Shown here: one piece after another, positions 1-11,418 of the stretch
How the letters are laid out: every line of letters starts with the position of its first letter
How positions within the stretch are numbered: the stretch's first letter is position 1
NCBI RefSeq assembly: GCF_012489685.1
Contig: NC_080044.1
Coordinates: 54,436,964-54,500,963, forward strand
Direction: 5' to 3'
Length of the DNA: 64,000 nt
Source of the DNA: Lotus japonicus
Taxonomy: Eukaryota > Streptophyta > Magnoliopsida > Fabales > Fabaceae
Notes under the pieces: model-generated
The model's input: only the letters and a program-made list of their open reading frames with translations
Databases searched by the model: none
What the model was told of the DNA's origin: nothing
Program-made: the position numbers and the translations under genes

Positions 1-1754
1 GTCCTTGAGGTTGAAGCTTATGATCAACTTATGGCCTCCAACAAGCAACTCTCCAAGCAAATGAATGAGATTCAAAATCAAATGAAGACTACCAAGATTG
101 GTAGTCGAGTTGCCAAGGTGGAGTGTGTGACTTGTGGAGGGCCACATGACAGCGAAGAATGCACAGAGACTAGACCGGAGGAGGAAGTGAAGGCCATGGG
201 TCAAGCTCGGAATGACCCATTTTCAAATACGTACAATCCAGGATGGAGGAATCACCCTAATTTTTCTTGGAGGCAAGGTAATAATGGGCAAGGAAGTGGT
301 TTTCAAAGACAATTTCCTAGCCAAGGATTTCAAGGCCAAAGCTCAAGACAACCTCAAGAGCGAGGAGAAGGTGAAGGTAGTGGTTCCAAGAAGAGCTTAG
401 AAGAGTTGGTGGAAACTTTCATCAACCGGACGGAGAACAATTACAAGAATCAAGAGGCGGCTATCAAGAATCTTGAGAATCAATTTGGCCAGCTGGCCAA
501 GCAAATAGCCGAGAGACCTCAAGGTAAATTTCCTTCCGACACTATCCCCAATCCTAAGCAAGAAAATGCCTCTGCTGTAGCCACTAGAAGTGGGAGAGTG
601 ATGAATGAATTGAAGAAAAAAACAGAGGGAGAAAAGAGAGAGGAGATAGTGGGAGGAGAAGTAGTTGTACCTATTAAGGTGAGAGAGGAAGTTGATCTTA
701 CTCCTGAAACTAGCAAGGTTCCGTTCCCTAAAGCATTGGCTAAGAAGAGCTTAGATAAAAAGTTTCAAAATTTGTTGATGTTTTCAAAAAGCTCCACATT
801 AGTATTCCGTTTGCCGATGCTTTGGAACAAATGCCTATATATGCTAAGTTTATGAAGGATATTTTGCATAAGAGAAGAAGATTGAAGGGAGTAGATGAGA
901 CGGTGTTGATGACGGAGGAATGTAGTGCCATTTTGCAGCGGAAGATGCCTAAGAAAAGAAGGGACCCCGGAAGTTTCACTATTCCGGTGGAAATTGAAGG
1001 CATGGCGGATGTGGAAGCCTTGTGTGATCTTGGAGCGAGCATCAATTTGATGCCGCTCACCATGTTTGAGAGGCTTAACCTAGGAGAGGTTACTCCAACC
1101 ATGCTTTCCTTGCAAATGGCGGATCGATCCCTCAAGACTCCATATGGGATTGTGGAGGATGTAATGGTGCGGGTGGACAAGTATGTGTTCCCCGTGGACT
1201 TTGTTGTGCTTGATATGGAGGAGGATGAGAAGATTCCTCTCATTCTTGGTCGACCTTTCTTAGCTACTGGTAGAGCTAAGATTGATGTTGACAAGGGTCA
1301 CCTCATTCTCCGTGTTGGTAAGGAAAAGGTACGGTTTTCTGTTTTTAATCCTATGATTGAGACTAACCATGACAATGACTTTGTCTGTGATGTGATTAGA
1401 AGCAGGTCAAAGGTTTCAGAAGAGATCCCCAAGGTTAATGCCCAAATTGATGAGTTCCATCCGGCTCTCATCAAGCTTGTTAATGGTAACAAGTATGGGG
1501 GGTCCAAGTATGAGAACTTACATGCTCATATGGTGAAGTTTACCCAAGCTAGCACCCTTGCTAAGATTGAGGGCGTTTCAAGTGATGAAGTGAAGATTAA
1601 ACTCTTCCCTCATTCTTTGACAAGGGAGGCTAGAGCTTGGTTTGATGAGCAAGAGGACATTGCCTCATGGGAGGATTTACTCCAGAGGTTTTGTGCAAGG
1701 TTTCTTCCTTGCACTTGTGGTAAGTTAATCAATGGAAAGGAATTTCCTTCCTAA
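1..1754 (+). pseudogene. Athila gag C-terminus / aspartic protease / transposed gag N-terminal domain
   Basis: Frame 1 begins inside gag and has the knuckle CVTCGGPHDSEEC followed by NDPFSNTYNPGW, both typical of Athila gag. A one-base frameshift near 770 breaks the reading frame just before the protease. The next frame (822-1754) carries a retropepsin with catalytic motif LCDLGAS and the flap/substrate region ending ILGRPF. It then runs in frame into a retrotransposon gag core (LVNGNKYGGS, then LFPHSLTREARAWF), which normally sits at the gag N-terminus. A short tail (GKLINGKEFPS, stop) resembles the end of integrase. Order is therefore gagC-PR-gagN-INend, with RT, RNase H and most of IN deleted. 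It could make a PR-gag fusion of about 300 residues but no functional polyprotein. Confidence 0.82.
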
Positions 1755-1919
1755 CACCATCGGAAGGAGAGTCCACCTAGGACTATAACCTAGGGCTAAA
1801 TGGGAGACAACCCATTCTTTTCATTTTGTTAATTACTATCTTTTAATTTTGTAGTATTTTAGGTGTTTAATTTCAAAAAAAAAAGGAAAAAAGAAAAAAA
1901 TTTTTGGGAAAAAACTGGG

Positions 1920-2251
1920 TTGAGCGCCTAGGCGCCAATTCATGGGCGCCTAGGCGCCAATTAGTGGCAGAGGCACTGCCTCTGGCACTGGTGTGAGCGC
2001 CTGAGCGTTCCCCTCGAGCGCTCGAGCGCTCCTGTTCGTTCTTTTGCTTACATTTTGGGTTTTAAAACCCCAACCTTTCATTTCTCCCACTCTTAACTCC
2101 CTTTCCTTCATAAAAAACGCAAATCACTCTCTCCAAACCCCATTTCCACTTCTCATTTCTCACTTGCATACACTTTGGCTCTCCCATTTGCTTCCAAGTT
2201 CTGCATTGTTTCAAGTTCCTTTCACTTGCACCCACTCACTCTCAAGTCAAG
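1920..2251 (+). promoter_or_regulatory. Putative internal promoter and leader of the env-position ORF
   Basis: A GC-rich block at 1920-2033 has the perfect 14-bp palindrome GGCGCCTAGGCGCC at 1945-1958, related copies at 1923 and GAGCGCTC units near 2010-2030. It is followed by a TATA-like TTTTAAAA near 2060 and a pyrimidine-rich leader. The same GGCGCC-type palindromes lie just upstream of the TATA box in this element's LTR (5553-5667). This suggests a second transcription start for the env-position ORF. The promoter is inferred; the palindromes are directly visible. Confidence 0.45.
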
Positions 2252-2694
2252 GTAAGTTCCAACTTTCACTTTCCTTCATTTTTGTTCATGGGATTTGCAA
2301 TGCATGATTACAAGGGGGTTTGGGTGAGTGATTTGTGTCAATGCAAGTTGGGTTTGGGTTGTATATACTCATTGGTGGTTGATGTTGTGCTTAATTAGAA
2401 AGGGGTTGTAGATTTGTGAGGAATGGGTAGTTAGGATTTTGTGGATTAGTTTAGTTTAGCTTTTGCTTATAAGGTGTTTGATAGAATGCCTCAATGGGTT
2501 CTCTTAGTCGTTTTTTGGCAAGTGCTTGTGGTAGTTTTTCTCTCTTTGCCAAAATCACTAAGAAACTTGTTGGGTGCTCTTAGGTTGTTCTTTATTTTTA
2601 TTTTTGTACAAAGTTTCTCCTCTCATTTCTTTTTATTTTTTTGAACTAACGTTTCTAACGTTTGTGGCTTGTGTTTGGGCTAACAACTTTGCAG
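2252..2694 (+). other. 5'-leader intron of the env-position ORF
   Basis: A strong donor CAAG|GTAAGTT at 2251/2252 and acceptor TTTGCAG at 2694 bracket a T-rich stretch, with CTAAC branch-point-like sequences at about 2645-2660. The acceptor is directly followed by the ATG at 2695 that opens the 424-residue ORF. Splicing upstream of the env-like gene has been proposed for Athila/Calypso elements. Here the intron would remove 443 bases of leader. It could be tested with RNA reads. Confidence 0.6.
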
Positions 2695-3969
2695 ATGCCT
2701 GTGAAAAGAGCAAGAACCAACACAAGAGCTGCAGCTTCTTCCTCCACCTCCCGGAGTTTTGATCGCTCCCGCTTCCTATCAGTAATTAAGGAGGAGTTTT
2801 ACCGAGCTCACCTAGCACACAAGGAGTGTGTGAAGGAGCGGGGAGTTTTGTATCGGGAGGGAAGGAGAGACCTCTTGGGCATGCAAGAAGCTATGGAGAT
2901 TAGGAGGTGGAAGAATTGGGTCAACCCCATTCCGTTTGCTTGTGAAGTCATGGTTAGGGAGTTCTACGCGAACACCTACTGTGACAATCAAGAGGACAGG
3001 TCCAGGCCACCGGTGAATTCATCTTGGTTCAGGGGAGATGTGATTGACTACAATCCAGCAGTCATTCGCAGGCATCTTGGTCTCCTCACGGAGGACCAAG
3101 AGAGGGAGCTTTTCCCCGAGAAGGCCACTTATCATGAGCTCTTAAAGGAGAAGTCACCGGAGATCTTGGAAGACATGAAGGCAGTGATTGTTAGGCCTGG
3201 GCGGGACTGGGAAGCAGTTGATGATGAGATTGTTTTTGTGAGGAGAAAGGACATGACACCGCTGGCTAGAGTTTGGGCTGAATTTTTGCAGGATTCCCTC
3301 ATTCCTAGCTCTAACAAATCTGAAGTTAGAGAGGTTACTTTGGTTGCCATCTACTGCATCTTGAGAGGTCATCCTATGGATGTGGCCACCATCATTGCTG
3401 GTCGGATTTATTCCCTTTACAACAGGAGTAAAGACAAGCATCGACCCATCTTTCCTCACTTGATTTGCTCTTTGATTCATGCGGTGAGGGACAGAGCTAG
3501 GAGGCCAGTCCATGTTATTGAGAAGAGGTTGCCTGTGGCACCTCTGCTCAGTAAGGAGAGGATCCCTCAACTTTATAAAGAATGGACGGCAAGGATGCCT
3601 CAAGAGGAGGAAGAGGAAGAAGATCCTGAGGAGCCAGCGGAAGCGGAAGAAGAAGAGGAAGAAGAGGAAGAAGAAGAGGAGGAAGAAGAAAATGTTGAGG
3701 TGGTGAATGAGGTGGTTACTCCACCACGTGCTGACCCTTCTCCTGCTTGGATAGAGGCCGCTTTCGGGCGGATGTTTTTGAGGCAAGATCGCCTACACAG
3801 GGATCTTGACCTCCATTGGAGGGGAGGTAGCACATCAGACCCCAGGTACAATGGGCCCTTGGATTTTAATACCTTGGAGCAGGGGATGATAGACTTGAGC
3901 TTGATGCATGATGCCGGAGTTCATCCGGATTATGGCGATGGAAGGGGTGACCATGACCCCATGGAGTGA
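2695..3969 (+). CDS. Env-position protein of Athila element (putative plant transposon protein domain)
   Basis: This is an intact ORF of 424 codons starting directly at the splice acceptor; an in-frame upstream start at 2662 falls inside the intron. Residues about 20-270 match the style of the putative plant transposon protein domain that many Athila elements carry between pol and the 3' LTR (WFRGDVIDYN, IRRHLGLL, RVWAEFLQDSLIP, then GRPIYSLY-like and LICSLIHAVRDRA motifs). Next comes an acidic run of more than 25 Glu-rich residues, then a Pro-rich segment and a short tail ending HDPME. I see no convincing signal peptide or membrane span, so it is unlikely to be a real envelope glycoprotein. 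Function is unknown. It is open while gag and pol are wrecked. Confidence 0.72.
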   Translation: MPVKRARTNTRAAASSSTSRSFDRSRFLSVIKEEFYRAHLAHKECVKERGVLYREGRRDLLGMQEAMEIRRWKNWVNPIPFACEVMVREFYANTYCDNQEDRSRPPVNSSWFRGDVIDYNPAVIRRHLGLLTEDQERELFPEKATYHELLKEKSPEILEDMKAVIVRPGRDWEAVDDEIVFVRRKDMTPLARVWAEFLQDSLIPSSNKSEVREVTLVAIYCILRGHPMDVATIIAGRIYSLYNRSKDKHRPIFPHLICSLIHAVRDRARRPVHVIEKRLPVAPLLSKERIPQLYKEWTARMPQEEEEEEDPEEPAEAEEEEEEEEEEEEEEENVEVVNEVVTPPRADPSPAWIEAAFGRMFLRQDRLHRDLDLHWRGGSTSDPRYNGPLDFNTLEQGMIDLSLMHDAGVHPDYGDGRGDHDPME

Positions 3970-5158
3970 TTTTGCTGAGGTAACTCTACTCTTAGTTTAG
4001 GTCATGCATTTTTAGCATATTTTCAATTTGTAGATTTTGTTTTCTTTTTGATCATGCATTGTTTTAGCTGGTTTTGTTTTTGTTTTTGGGTCTTTTACTT
4101 CCCTATACTCACATGCTTTTAGCTATGGTTTTGCTTCCCTACTAGTGCTGTTTTTGAAAATGCTTTGGTGAATACTTGTTGTTGTTTCGGGGATGAGTGA
4201 TTGCATGTTGGGGAAGAGAGGAGGAGACTTCGGTCTTCCGAGTGTGTCTTGAGAAAGGAGTCGAGGTGAGTCCATTAAGGGTCTATCTTTGCCCCTTCAC
4301 CATAAGAATTCTCTGGAGGATCCTGACTCACTTGCAATTCTTGGTTCTGCGTTGATTTCACTCATAGCATGCTTAGTGATTCTTGCTTTATTCTTGAGAC
4401 TTGTAGGATTTCTTGAGATTCTGAATTTGTTGTTTGAACATTGTCCTTAGTTGTCCCATTTGAGCCTTATTGGAGAATTTGTTGTAGCCAAGTTTTTGGG
4501 ACGGATGTTTGGTTGGAATATTGGGGGAGTGATGGTCCTTGTTGTGTTGTATGGAGCTGAAAAATGAGAAATAGCCTCTTGCCCCAAAAGAGAAAAAAAC
4601 AGTGAAAAAGAAGAAAGAAAAAGAACTCCTAACCAAAAGTTGGAGTTGGAAAAAAAAGTGTGTAAAAAGGTGGGTGCAAGAGACTTGTTAAGGAAGAGTG
4701 TTGTAAGCTCCGGGGTTATTAGAAGAGGACCACACTCAATGTGCTTGAAAGCCTAGTTTTCCTTTAGGGACCAACCACCATCATGTTTTACCTAGCCAAT
4801 GTTTCAACCCTTATGGAAGTCTCTTTGAATACTTGCATGCTTGATCTTTGTTGCTATTGAGTGAATGACATTCAGGACCTATGAACTTGCTTGTGTGCTC
4901 AGTGCACTAAATGAACATCTCATCCTAGGATTTTTAGTTCTATATGCTTCTCATGAATGGACTCTACACTTTTCTCTTTTCAAAAGATGCATGAAGTAGG
5001 TTGTCGAGTCTTTCTCTTGAAACTAGCTGTGATTACTTTGTCCCCCTGTTTTTGTGAAGTATTCCTTGTTGAGAGCACTTATGTGGGAGCATTTCTTGCG
5101 CTTGAGGGCAAGCGAGTGTTATTTACGCTCGAGGGCGAGCTGCCGTTGAGTATAGTGG
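3970..5158 (+). other. Athila 3' noncoding region, no gene
   Basis: This T-rich stretch between the env-position stop and the 3' LTR has only short ORFs without recognisable domains. An A-rich run lies near 4600-4670. The end (about 5100-5158) has the repeated CTTGAGGGCAAGC / CTCGAGGGCGAGC sequence that precedes the polypurine tract in Athila elements. Here the tract itself is degraded (TAGTGGTG) instead of a G-run. Confidence 0.6.
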
Positions 5159-6492
5159 TGTGATGACCCTATTTTAGTAGTGTTTTTAGGGTCATTTCTT
5201 TGCTTGTTTTGAGTCTTTTTGTTGAGTCTCATGTAGTGTTTCATGCATTCTCATGCATTTTTATTCTTTTCTTTAGTTTTTATTTCGTTTTGGTAATTTG
5301 GTAGTTTTATAGGTAGTTTTCTTGCATTTTAAGTAAAGTTTAGGACTTGCATGGTTTTGTTGTGTTTTATGAGGGACTTCTTGTGCTAATGAGCTCTTGG
5401 AGCTTCTAGAATCTTCCTTGTCTTGTTGGTTAGGTTTGGAGTGCAGAAACTGAAGGAGAAGGAAGGCCAAGAAGCATGGAATTGATGAAGAACATAAAGA
5501 GAATTGAAAAGAGGAGTTTCAGAAGCCAAAAAGTCATTTTCAGGCGAGCTAGAGCGCCTAGGCGCTGGGAATGGGCGCCTAGGCGCCAATAGGGTCAGAG
5601 AGCATGTTTTTCAACATGCAATTGGCGCTCAGGCGCTCTGAATTGGCGCCTGAGCGCCCAGTTTCGTTCATTTTGCCTATAAATAAGGCTTAGGCCAATT
5701 TCTTTGATACATTTTGTCATTTCACTCATTTTTGATCAAGTTTTGAGAGCTGAGGAGAGCTTTGGGACCAAGGGAGGTTTCCAACTTGTATTTCTTCTTA
5801 GGTTTTCTTTACATTTCCTTTATGAATTCACTAGCCATGAGTGGCTAGTTCTCTTTTTGCTTTGGGTTAAGAGATTCTATGAAGTTTTAGTTTGTTAAAT
5901 CCTATCTCTATGCATGAGTCTTGATTCAATCTTGTATTTCAATTCCTTATTGCATGTTTAGCTTTGGTGCACCTTTGCTATAGGCTAGATTATAATAGAA
6001 TGGAAATTTGTTATGATTTAGGGACATGAATTGGAATAGATCCTTCTATACTTGCTTCTAGGAATAGAGTGAGGGTAGGGTTTTGTTGGCCTGAATAATT
6101 ATGCTATCATACCTCTTATGAATGATTAAGTACGCAAGGAATTGGGCTTAACTTTCAATTTGAGAGAATTACTTTTATGAGGAATCAACTAGTAAGTACA
6201 TAGGCTATAACAACAAGAGTGGAATCAAGGATTCACATGCATAGGATAGGTGGACTAAAATGGATTAGATGATCAAACACCCAAGGCAATTTCCCATCAT
6301 TTGTTATTTACATCATTATCAACATTGCTCTCTTGCAAAACTTTTGTCACAATCACCCAAAACCAATTTCTGAATTGTACTGTTTTAAGAACTTGCAAAC
6401 TCTAGGCTTAAATCAATAATTCTCACTCACAATCCCTGTGGTTCGATAATTTAAAACCCGGAGGTATTCGTGCACTTGCGAATTGACCAACA
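5159..6492 (+). repeat. 3' LTR of the Athila element
   Basis: It starts TGTGATGACC and ends CCAACA, about 1.33 kb. It contains two perfect palindromes, AGCGCCTAGGCGCT at 5553-5566 and GGCGCCTAGGCGCC at 5574-5587, further GCGCTCAGGCGC-type copies to 5667, and a TATA box TATAAATA at 5679-5686. The far end, with CCCTGTGGTTCGATAA shortly before the terminus, is typical of Athila LTRs. The next five bases, CTTAC, would be the target duplication; its partner is outside the window. The exact 5' base (5159 or 5161) is uncertain. Confidence 0.8.
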
Positions 6493-9400
6493 CTTACCTG
6501 GGTAATCTAAGCGTCTTCTTTGTCTGTAGAGAATATCATCTGAAAGCTCTTGCCAGCACTTATCCCAAACTACCTCGGGATTTGACATGTTGTTAGACAT
6601 CAACAACACCACAAACAGTCTTCTAAGATACTCTCCTGACCCCTAGAAGCTGGCATCTTTTATTGCGTCTACAAATTCTTTGTCATCTTCTAGCAAACCA
6701 AGAGCACAACACGCATCCTTAAAAGTACTGTAGGTCACTTCTTTCACAGTGAGAATGTCTTTAAAACTCGTGCAACCTTTTTGAACGTTCAGAAGGATCC
6801 TTAAGTAATAGTCCTCGCCGCATGATGGAGGCACATGTGAAATTCTACCAATTGAGAAACCCTGTTTTCTAGGGCGCCATTCTCTTGTGTCGTCTTTCCA
6901 AACAAATTTGGTGGGATATTCTGAATAAGTAATGTCTCGTCCAGCCGCATAAAGTTGGTTAGCCTCCATCCAACCTATAAACTTGTTTTTCTTAATGTCG
7001 GCCTTTTCAATTGCATCCTGTACTGTCTCACCATCATTGTACACTACGCTTTGCTCACCCGGAAGATGGAATGGCAACCTCACAACTGGAGGCTCTCTAT
7101 AGTGCACTTCAAATCCAAACAATCGCCATGCCGCCTCACATGCAGAGATGTATCTGCAGTCATAGTAATTTTTTATTTCATCAATCACCTGGGATGGATT
7201 ACTTGAATCCGAAGTTCGGTAAAATTCAGCCGTCACTCTGTCGTTGCCTTTATGGACATACTTGAAAAGATATTTTATTGCACTTGTCTGGCACGTGTAC
7301 TCAACGTTAATGTGAGCTCTATATTTTTGGAGTAGCAATGGGTTGTATGGTACAACATATCTATTATCCAGCACAGTTTTGCCCTTTTTGACAGTCCTGC
7401 CATCCTCTCTTCTTCTATATTTAGGAAAACCTTCATCATCAATAATGGTCCTCGTCCTAAACTCTTTAGGAAAGAACTTGGAGCATTTTCCATTGTTCAT
7501 ACATGGTGACTTCAAATTTAGTACACCGCATGGTCCGTGAATCATATACTTCTGCACAGCATCAAATAATTCAGGATTGTTGGTACGGTCTGGAATTTCT
7601 GCGGATATAACTTTGTCGATGTCTTCGGGGGTCTTGGGCTTGAATTTGGCATGGACAAAGACCAAAATGTGTGCGTGGGGAAGACCTTGCTTTTGAAATT
7701 CGATGGTGATTGAATCTGCAAGAATGATAGAGGAAGGTAATAAAAATCTGTGAATTGATTATAAATTTAGGCAAATGACATGATTTGTACATTATTAGAT
7801 TTAAAAGTATCAGTAGGCTTACATCCACTAATCTTTCCGAACACTTTTCCGCTCTTCAAGTCATCAATTAGTTCGTCCAACTTCATTTTGAAAACTCTAC
7901 AAAGTATGTCGGGTCTATCCTCAGGCTTCAAACCTAGTGTTTCAACAAAACGTTTGACTTCAGGCCATTCTGGATTGCATGTCATAGTGATAAATAAGCT
8001 AGGATATCCGATATATCTACAAATGGCAAATGAGTCCTTGCAATTGTTGAACATGTATCTCGGCCCTCCAGTAAATGATCCAGGCAATATGATTCGCTGA
8101 CCTGTTGCAGCTGCATTTTTTTCTCCACGGACCAAGCACTCGTGCAATCCCTTGTAACGTTCCACTCGCAGTTTCGGCTGTATTGTCCTATAATATCGCA
8201 TTCTATCAGCTTCAACCATGGTATAAGAGTCCACCAGAAATTGCTGGAACAGTCTCCTAGATTGAAGAACAATAGGTGATTCCCCTTTTCTTTCTTGCAA
8301 CCTATATGCAAACCACTCGTGCATGGCAATGTCATCCTTTTTTCTCGTTCTTCCAGGTGCGTCATAATCTTTAGTTAAAATACCCCGTCTCCATCCATCC
8401 TCCCCTTATGGAAACAATAGTGGATATTGAAGTGCAAGAAATGACGGATATGTAGGGTCAATATGCTTGATCAACCTGGATTGTGTTTCAACAATGATCT
8501 CTCTCTTAACAGTAGCATCTATGTCACCCACCACCAACGCAACAACTTCAGATGCTGTGGGAAGGTTATAAGTTCTCCCATCTTTGTCCCTCCGCCGAAT
8601 TAACCTTAGCTTGACATTAGAAAAATCACCACATCTGTATCGTTCCCTAGCATATCTGTATGACTTAACCAAAGGGTTCTCTGCATCTAGCATGTTTTTT
8701 AAGTATCTGACAATTAGCTCATCCAACTTATGAGCATCACCGCTTGGCCTTCAAATTAAAAAGTAATCGGTTAACATAAGGTGTTCAGAGGATACTTGTG
8801 TATTAAAAATACTATATAAGAAGATTGTAAATTCATAACGTTATGTATACCTGAGAGCTTGTATCCTATTAGCAACCTCATTTTCAGTGTCAAAAATATA
8901 AAGCTGGGCAAATTTGGGACTTTGACCAACTGGAGGTATGAGACTACCAATAGAATGGTAATTTTGTCCTCCGAGCAAGAAGATTGGAGGACCACGTCCA
9001 TTGTTTATGTTTTTGTCCACCTTTCCAGCCATAGACGTGAATGCAAACATTCCATTGAACATCCTTATGTTCTTTAAGAAATGTCGGCTTTTATCAGTTT
9101 CATTTGCGTGCAAGTCTTGGAGAATTTTAGGTGCAGCTTTGAGCAATGGTAGTTGAACCTTCCCATGCAAACATCATAGAGGAAATTTTGGTGTTCTTGT
9201 AGGTACTTTCCTTCTCTTTCTTTCATCATACCAGAACATGGCTCCGCAATGCTCACACTCGTTAGTAGGATCTCCCATGTCCCACATGGCTTAGGTAGAA
9301 AATAAAAAAAAATGTTAAAAAGCTGTCATGTTATTAATGATTAAGAAAGCTATATTGATTATCAAATTGTGATACGATCACAGTAAATACCTGTTGCATG

Positions 9401-10921
9401 ACCAGCTGCAGCAACGTCGTTCATTAATTCATCTGAGTTAACATCTGCAAATTTTAATCAATAGAAGAATATGATTTTTTTTCTCACAGCAGCTGTCATT
9501 TTCATAACAAAGAATTATCTGTGTGCATAGAATAGTTAATTCCCTCACATGGAACAATTTATTACCTTCCAAATCTTCATTGTCAATTAATGGATCATCG
9601 TCAGCAGGTTCATTCAAATTTATGTCATCGAAACCAACGGGATCTGGAATGTGAATGTGGTAGTTTAAGGTCCAAACTCAATTATAGTTAAATATTGGTG
9701 TCAATGATGGTAATCAAGTTTATGCTTATGAATAGTTTGACACAATACCTTCATGTTCTGCTGGAGGGTCAATGTCATTTGCATTGTTGTTCATAGGTCG
9801 TCTATCAACTTGACTTGTTGAAGCAATGTTTGGTGATGTCGAATTGTACGAAATTGTTCCAGATAAAGTTGTTGCAGGAATGACACCTCTGTCCATAGTT
9901 GTTGCGTCACTGCTTTGGCACAGGTAATACATTATCTGGCACCCTTTCCAATACTTACATATTTTGTTCTATAACGAATGACAATTTTTTGAATTGTAAA
10001 GCATAACTACTTACCATCTATTGATGTCTTACTGTTGAGGAGATATGGTTGGCTCTATATAAATGTTGTTAGAACCCTTATCAAGCATATTTGGAGGACG
10101 AAATGATACTCCTAAATTGTTTGTGACAGATTCGCTAATTCTTTTTTTTTAACAATCTGCTTGCCTGCTGTCAGTGGTTCTCTGGAATAATAAAATCTCA
10201 CAAAGTCATGATCTAAGGTTTTTTGTTGAAAGCTGTTTAAGAAATAAATGGTAATTGTTGTAATATAAGGTTACATTAGTGTTGTCTTCTCCCTTCTCTG
10301 ACTTTCAATAGGGGACACATCTTCACTGAATGATGATCTCGCATTGTCATTGTTTACTTTTCCTGCTGGAATTTGCTGGCTAAAGTTAGTAATTGTTATT
10401 TTGAGTGACATTATATTCATGTAGTAATTTTGTGAATGAAGTTTGAATGCAAGTAATTACCATTGGTCACTGTAGTTTTGCTATGACTGCAGCTTTCGTG
10501 TGGAACATTAGGCTTTTCAGAAACAGTTGTTTGATAACCTGCATCTTAATTTTGCATGGCATAAGGGTGAATGAGTGAGAATTTCATGAGGTAGTTGACG
10601 GTTTTTCTATAAGAAAAAGTAAAGTAGATTATATAGTATTGTTTTCATGTTTGAATATTTTTCTTTATATTTCCTTTTGGACTTCAATATAGTATTATCA
10701 CATACTAATAGTTAGGTTATAATGGTTCTCTATATAGGATTTGTTGGTGTTGGTGTCATAGTTCTTTAGATTAAAAGTAAAGATTATAAAATTTATACTT
10801 ACAAACAATGATAAAAATTCATACCTGGAACAATTATGTTTGGATGGTTGATGGGATGCTGTCTTTTTCTTTTATTTCTCAATATTAATTGTCTGTTCCA
10901 TCTAGCTTGTCTGGCGTCCAT
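6493..10921 (-). pseudogene. Helitron Rep/helicase gene, N-terminal and Rep part, interrupted
   Basis: The probable first exon (10921-10825) starts MDARQARWNRQ and ends at a GTATG donor. Later exons give the Helitron-specific region (ECEHCGAMFWYDE zinc motif near 9220; GRGPPIFLLGGQNYH; then LPTASEVVALVVGD) and the helicase-like N-terminal domain with MTCNPEWPE. The catalytic GLPHAHILVFVH lies just past an intron (7716-7822) and the tyrosine motif YLFKYVHKG near 7265. In-frame stops occur at 9174-9176, 8406-8408 (after PLLFP) and 6643-6645 (TAG where family members have Trp, before GSGEYLRRLF). The last exon ends with a donor at 6493-6497, abutting the Athila LTR. The product would nick and transfer one DNA strand in rolling-circle transposition, but this copy is dead. 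Confidence 0.85.
7716..7822 (-). other. Intron within the Rep domain of the Helitron gene
   Basis: On the minus strand the donor is GTAAGCC at 7822 and the acceptor TTCTTGCAG ends at 7716. Removing these 107 bases joins KISG to a tyrosine codon and SITIEFQKQG in frame, giving the continuous motif upstream of the HUH histidines. The two flanking open stretches are in different frames, which supports a real intron over a frameshift. Confidence 0.7.
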
Positions 10922-11186
10922 GTTTGAGTAATTGGTGTTCAAGTTGGAGAAATTATCAAGTAGGTAAGAAGGTACTTAAATTAAATTTTTTAAAAAAACC
11001 ACAATCAAATTGTTAGTTCAAAACAAAATAGATTGATATATGTTAGATTTATTGGAAATATGAACAAAAATAGACTGATATATGTTAGTTTCGTTGGGAC
11101 TTGGAATGATATATGTTAGAAATAGATTGATATATATATATTAGAGTGTTATTACTTGGGACTCTACGAAATCTATTATTCATCAA

Positions 11187-11418
11187 TATAATTTTGTTAT
11201 TTTATATTTTAAATTTGATTGTCTTATAATTACTAACTCAACATTTTAACATAGCCCAGCTATTGTTGGATACCGTAAATTTTAATATTAAAAAAGTAAG
11301 AAGTAGGAGTATAAACGCAGCTATTGTTGGGAACCGTACATTTTACCATAGCCCAGCTATCCGATATAATTTTGTTATTTTATATTTTAAATTTAATTGT
11401 CTTATTATTACTAACTCA
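11187..11418. repeat. AT-rich direct repeats inside the Helitron
   Basis: About 54 bp beginning ATAATTTTGTTATTTTATAT near 11188 recurs near 11365 with few changes. A second motif, CAGCTATTGTTGG(A/G)(T/A)ACCGTA, occurs near 11255 and 11319 together with ACATAGCCCAGCTAT-type sequence. This is a short tandem-like duplication between the first Rep exon and the B3 gene. The surrounding 10925-12030 holds no gene I can recognise. Confidence 0.6.

Larger units (their letters stand above)
1..6492 (+). mobile_element. Athila-lineage Ty3/gypsy retrotransposon, 3' part, rearranged and non-autonomous
   Basis: In order the window shows the C-terminal half of gag, a protease, a displaced gag N-terminal domain, a GC-rich leader with an intron, an env-position ORF, a long 3' noncoding region and a 3' LTR. 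Reverse transcriptase, RNase H and nearly all of integrase are absent between the protease and the leader. The gag zinc-finger style, the protease and the run that follows the integrase stop (about 1797-1822) are Athila hallmarks. The LTR ends exactly where minus-strand Helitron coding sequence resumes, at an exon/intron border, so the element lies inside the Helitron. Its 5' LTR is left of the window. Confidence 0.88.

Noticed and set aside
2662..2694. Upstream in-frame Met extension of the env-position ORF
   Set aside because: These codons lie inside the predicted intron, upstream of the acceptor at 2694; the ATG at 2695 is favoured.
3600..3851. Minus-strand Ser-rich ORF opposite the acidic run
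   Set aside because: It is the complement of a GAA/GAG repeat in the env-position ORF, so a shadow.
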